From Nitrospirota bacterium (lineage in GTDB: Bacteria > Nitrospirota > Thermodesulfovibrionia > Thermodesulfovibrionales > Magnetobacteriaceae), in assembly GCA_015233485.1 (NCBI GenBank), contig JADFXO010000053.1:1-17290 (forward strand): a stretch of 17,290 bases of DNA, read 5' to 3'. Shown piece after piece: positions 15,021-17,290 of the stretch (its first letter is position 1; every line of letters starts with the position of its first letter). A program made the position numbers and the translations under genes. The notes under the pieces are model-generated. The model did no database searches and had not been told where the DNA came from. It was given only the letters and a program-made list of their open reading frames with translations.

Positions 15021-16113
15021 TAACAATTACGTAATGGACAATGGAAGCATTCCATCAGTGGATGGTCATTACAGAGACATGCAGCTCATGTGGCTCGATA
15101 CTGGGGAGCTAAATAAGCACCCTAAGATTCCGATACTTGCGACAAGCAAGGAAGACTATGAGAAGTTGGAAATGAGCATCAGCAAAGAGCAAGGGATAAG
15201 GAATCCATTGGTCATCTACAAACTTGATGGCAAGTGGGTAATTCTCTGCGGCTATTTGAGGAATGAAATAGCCTTAAAGCTGGGCATTAAATATATACTT
15301 TGTCTGGCTATCACACATGAGTTGAGTGAAGAACAGCAGCTGGAACATGCCTTAACTGATAACTTGGCACGACGGCATGTCACCCAGGCGCAAAAAGTTC
15401 ATCTTGCTCTCACGATAGCAGAAATGCTGAAAGAGGATGCCGCTAAAAGACGAGCAGGGGCTGGAAGAGCAAACTTTGCTAAAAAGCATCGAGGTAAAGA
15501 TACAGTTAGGTTGGATTCCGACCTAACTGACGAAGATGATTCAGAAGGTGTCGCAGAGTTTAGTGACTCCGTGATATATAACAATAAAAAGGGCAAGGCG
15601 CTTGAGATTGCTGCCGAAATGGCCGGTATCTCATATGATACTGCCTTAAAGGGCAGTGTAATCACAGACCAATCCCCAGAAACATGGGGTATGGTGGTTG
15701 AAGGTGAGTTATCCATAAACGCAGCGTATAACGCTATAAAATCCAGCAGTAAGAAGTCTGATAAATCTATAAAAACCACCAGTAGGAAGCATAAGATCTA
15801 TGAGAAATATAAAAAAGATTTCTCAAACGCAAGGGCTGTCATGGATATGCTCTATAATTCTGTAGATGAGTTACTCGCCGTCGACAGGTCAGAGATTAGG
15901 TATGAAGAGGTAATTAAAAATCTTAAGCTGCTTCGCGATGAGCAAAGGGATCACGTCCATATCCTGCAGAAACTGATAGCCAGGGTATTTCAAATGAAGA
16001 CTGAAATAGAGAATAGCCGATCTGGCGATGATCAGAGGTGCTTTGATGGTGACCAGAGAGACTCTGACGATTTCAACGATACTGACTGTGAAGCAAGTAT
16101 CACTAACAATTAA
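15001..16113 (+). CDS. ParB-like N-terminal domain protein
   Basis: The start is at ATG 15001, five bases after GGAGG; an in-frame ATG at 14989 precedes that site. The 370-aa protein has a ParB/sulfiredoxin-like domain at about 30-130: NPLVIYKLDGKWVILCGYLRNE (69-90), the place of ParB box II, and DNLARRHVTQAQKV (120-133), the box III region. The GERRxRA core is GYLRNEI, so nuclease or CTPase activity is uncertain. Residues about 190-250 form a helical part, KGKALEIAAEMAGIS, and the C-terminus (310-350) is a probable coiled coil followed by an acidic Asp-rich tail. It may bind DNA for partition of the element or guide the upstream methyltransferase; both are inferences. Confidence 0.8.
   Translation: MNTVKIDNNYVMDNGSIPSVDGHYRDMQLMWLDTGELNKHPKIPILATSKEDYEKLEMSISKEQGIRNPLVIYKLDGKWVILCGYLRNEIALKLGIKYILCLAITHELSEEQQLEHALTDNLARRHVTQAQKVHLALTIAEMLKEDAAKRRAGAGRANFAKKHRGKDTVRLDSDLTDEDDSEGVAEFSDSVIYNNKKGKALEIAAEMAGISYDTALKGSVITDQSPETWGMVVEGELSINAAYNAIKSSSKKSDKSIKTTSRKHKIYEKYKKDFSNARAVMDMLYNSVDELLAVDRSEIRYEEVIKNLKLLRDEQRDHVHILQKLIARVFQMKTEIENSRSGDDQRCFDGDQRDSDDFNDTDCEASITNN
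15503..15529. repeat. Second copy of the CAGTTAGGT-N9-ACCTAACTG palindrome
   Basis: Inside the parB-like gene, coding for residues about 168-176 (TVRLDSDLT). Arms are identical to 12305-12331 and seven of the nine spacer bases agree. At 12301 the same frame would read MPVRSDSYLTD, so a shared coding origin is also possible. Confidence 0.6.
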
Positions 16114-16167
16114 AGATAAGGTCTGGGACTGCTATGAGCCTTTAAAACTCATGATTCCCCTGTAACA

Positions 16168-16235
16168 TAAGTGCCGAGCCAAGGTAGGATGGATTTTTCA
16201 TGGAATATTCTCCTCCTACCCTGGCTCGGCACTTA
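16168..16235. repeat. Long stem-loop between the parB-like gene and IS630
   Basis: Arms TAAGTGCCGAGCCAAGGTAG... (16168-16193) and its complement (16210-16235) match at about 22 of 24 positions across a 16-nt AT-rich loop. It lies about 55 bp after the parB-like stop and 24 bp after the HU-like stop on the other strand, so it may be a bidirectional terminator or a palindromic repeat unit. No T-tract is obvious. Confidence 0.6.
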
Positions 16236-16258
16236 AAAGCTAAGCTATGGTTAACGCC

Positions 16259-16388
16259 TTATTTTTTCTTCACATTTGGTTTTTCAACTACTTTCCTTGC
16301 CGGAACCTTCTTTTTGACAAGAAACACCGTTAACCAGCTCTTTAAACGACTTGCCTGGTGTAAACTTATTAATCAGTTCATAAGTAAG
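16259..16388 (-). pseudogene. C-terminal remnant of an HU-like DNA-binding protein, frameshifted
   Basis: The minus strand reads INKFTPGKSFKELVNGV, like the PxFxPGKxLKxxVN end of HU/IHF proteins. A one-base frame change is then needed to enter a Lys-rich tail, VKKKVPARKVVEKPNVKKK, ending at TAA 16259. Such basic tails occur on HU proteins of several phyla. The N-terminal part is absent; the IS630 element begins at about 16390. The simplest reading is a gene cut by IS630. The HU call is from motif memory. Confidence 0.4.
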
Positions 16389-16389
16389 T

Positions 16390-17290
16390 ATACATATCTA
16401 TAGAGCATATTGTAATTTTTTATGCATAAAAAAGCTGCGAATTATGTCTGGCAATTTCTGTAAAGAACGTAGGAAATACAAGACTTTTTTATTAAAATCA
16501 TCTGAGCTTGTTATTCTTTGTTTTCCTATACCATGATGCTTTACATCATTCCAGACCAACTCATCAGGGTTAAGTTCAGGTGAATATGGTGGAAGAAAAA
16601 ATAATTGTAGCTTCCCCGATGTCGATTCCACATAGTCTCGTACTTTAATTGAGCGATGTACTGGGTGCCCGTCAACTATCAAAAATATTTTCCTCTCCGC
16701 GTTATGAATAAGCCTTTTTAAGAATTTAATAAATGTGTCGCCATTCACCTTGTCTTTTGTCACCATGAAACGCATACTGCCCCTTGCACTTATAGCAGAT
16801 AACATGTTAATGCTGTATCTGGCCCCGGTTGTTTCTATCACAGGGGTCTTTCCCACAGGTGCCCATGTTGTGCCTGAATGATAATCTGAACGAACATGCG
16901 ACTCATCCCCAAAGTATATCTCTGCATCCACTGCTCTTGCCAATCTCTTTATCTCAGGGTAATCCTCTTCACGCCACTTCTTTACTTTTTCCTTATCCTG
17001 CTGATATGCCTGCCTCAATGGACGCTGCGGACTTAGCCCAAGTCTCTTCAACAACCTTCCAACTGATACTTCACTTAGATTTACATTAAACTTATCTTTT
17101 ATCAATACCTTTATCATCCACCTCGTCCATAATGCAAACTGAAACTTCAACTGCATCGGATTTTTATCTATTACTGTTTCATATATCCACTTTAACTGCC
17201 ATCCTGCTAACTTCAACGGTCTGCCAAACAGCCGCTTTGCCTTTAATGCTTCTACTCCTCCTTCCCGATATTTTGATAACCAATTATAAA
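16390..17290 (-). mobile_element. IS630-family insertion sequence, partial
   Basis: The transposase fills it; its right end and terminal inverted repeat lie outside the window. The left limit is approximate, at TA-rich sequence 16388-16396, as IS630 elements target TA. Confidence 0.7.
16398..17290 (-). CDS. IS630-family transposase (5' end outside window)
   Basis: The frame stays open to the edge: before the TTG at 17216 it reads YNWLSKYREGGVEALKAKRLFGRP, the usual N-terminal helix-turn-helix end of IS630 transposases, so the TTG is not the true start. Counting from that TTG, the catalytic acids are D104 (YFGDES), D182 (LIVDGHP) and E219 (NPDELVW), within SPELNPDELVW and PPYSPELNP, the family signature. 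The frame is intact up to a TAG at 16398. It would cut and paste the element into TA dinucleotides. It sits on the remains of an HU-like gene. Confidence 0.93.
   Translation of the reverse strand, partial: YNWLSKYREGGVEALKAKRLFGRPLKLAGWQLKWIYETVIDKNPMQLKFQFALWTRWMIKVLIKDKFNVNLSEVSVGRLLKRLGLSPQRPLRQAYQQDKEKVKKWREEDYPEIKRLARAVDAEIYFGDESHVRSDYHSGTTWAPVGKTPVIETTGARYSINMLSAISARGSMRFMVTKDKVNGDTFIKFLKRLIHNAERKIFLIVDGHPVHRSIKVRDYVESTSGKLQLFFLPPYSPELNPDELVWNDVKHHGIGKQRITSSDDFNKKVLYFLRSLQKLPDIIRSFFMHKKLQYAL

Larger units (their letters stand above)
10171..17290. mobile_element. Integrated genetic element (left end; right end outside window)
   Basis: The left boundary is the tRNA 3' fragment, next to the integrase. 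Cargo inside the window is a regulator-like gene, an orphan DNA methyltransferase, a ParB-like gene and IS remnants, in DNA that is more AT-rich than the purE side. No second copy of the tRNA 3' end is visible, so the element should extend beyond 17290. There are no structural phage or conjugation genes here to say whether it is a prophage, ICE or island. Confidence 0.65.

Noticed and set aside
1..17290. CRISPR arrays, rRNA genes or phage structural genes
   Set aside because: No regularly spaced direct repeats, rRNA-like stretches, or capsid, tail or conjugation proteins are visible in the window.

Overview
Organism. The window looks like a piece of a mesophilic, moderately AT-rich Gram-negative genome, most likely from Nitrospirota or a deltaproteobacterial-type lineage. 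This is an inference from multidomain signalling proteins (REC-PAS-GGDEF, Ser/Thr kinase with a cyclic-nucleotide domain, PilZ-HDOD), a tRNA-Sec gene and IS-rich accessory DNA. The sequence holds no taxonomic marker, so the placement is tentative.

Left part (1-4573). The 3' part of a sensor histidine kinase runs in from the left edge. It is followed by the decayed C-terminal half of a YafQ/RelE-type mRNA interferase with no antitoxin. Next is a two-gene restriction-modification locus: a nuclease-methyltransferase fusion (RM, 685 aa) and a two-TRD specificity subunit (474 aa), with no separate HsdR motor subunit. The nuclease-like domain seems to lack its metal-binding Asp.

Signalling part (4574-10014). 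A leftward PilZ-HDOD gene is bracketed by two related short repeats. Facing away from it is a rightward operon: a cytosolic Ser/Thr kinase with a C-terminal cNMP-binding domain, a REC-PAS-GGDEF diguanylate cyclase with an intact I-site, and purE. c-di-GMP synthesis (GGDEF) and reading (PilZ) therefore sit side by side. Strong GC hairpins follow purE.

Integrated element (about 10171 to beyond the right edge). The 3' end of a tRNA on the minus strand (T-arm, 8-nt acceptor strand, G, CCA) marks an attachment site. Its 13-nt T-plus-acceptor geometry is that of tRNA-Sec. No 5' half of the tRNA is next to it, so this is the duplicated att copy; the intact gene should lie past the far end of the element. 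A tyrosine integrase starts right beside it, behind a near-consensus promoter and a long leader with a five-codon mini-ORF. Then come an 870-bp non-coding region rich in inverted repeats, a leftward regulator-like gene whose 3' end looks replaced by an IS remnant, and a rightward module: orphan beta-class DNA methyltransferase, degenerate small ORFs and a ParB-like protein. A 27-bp interrupted palindrome occurs both in the non-coding region and inside the parB-like gene, with a half-site upstream of the methyltransferase.

Right edge (16114-17290). A 26-bp-arm hairpin and the frameshifted tail of what looks like an HU-type DNA-binding protein are followed by an IS630-family transposase that runs off the window.
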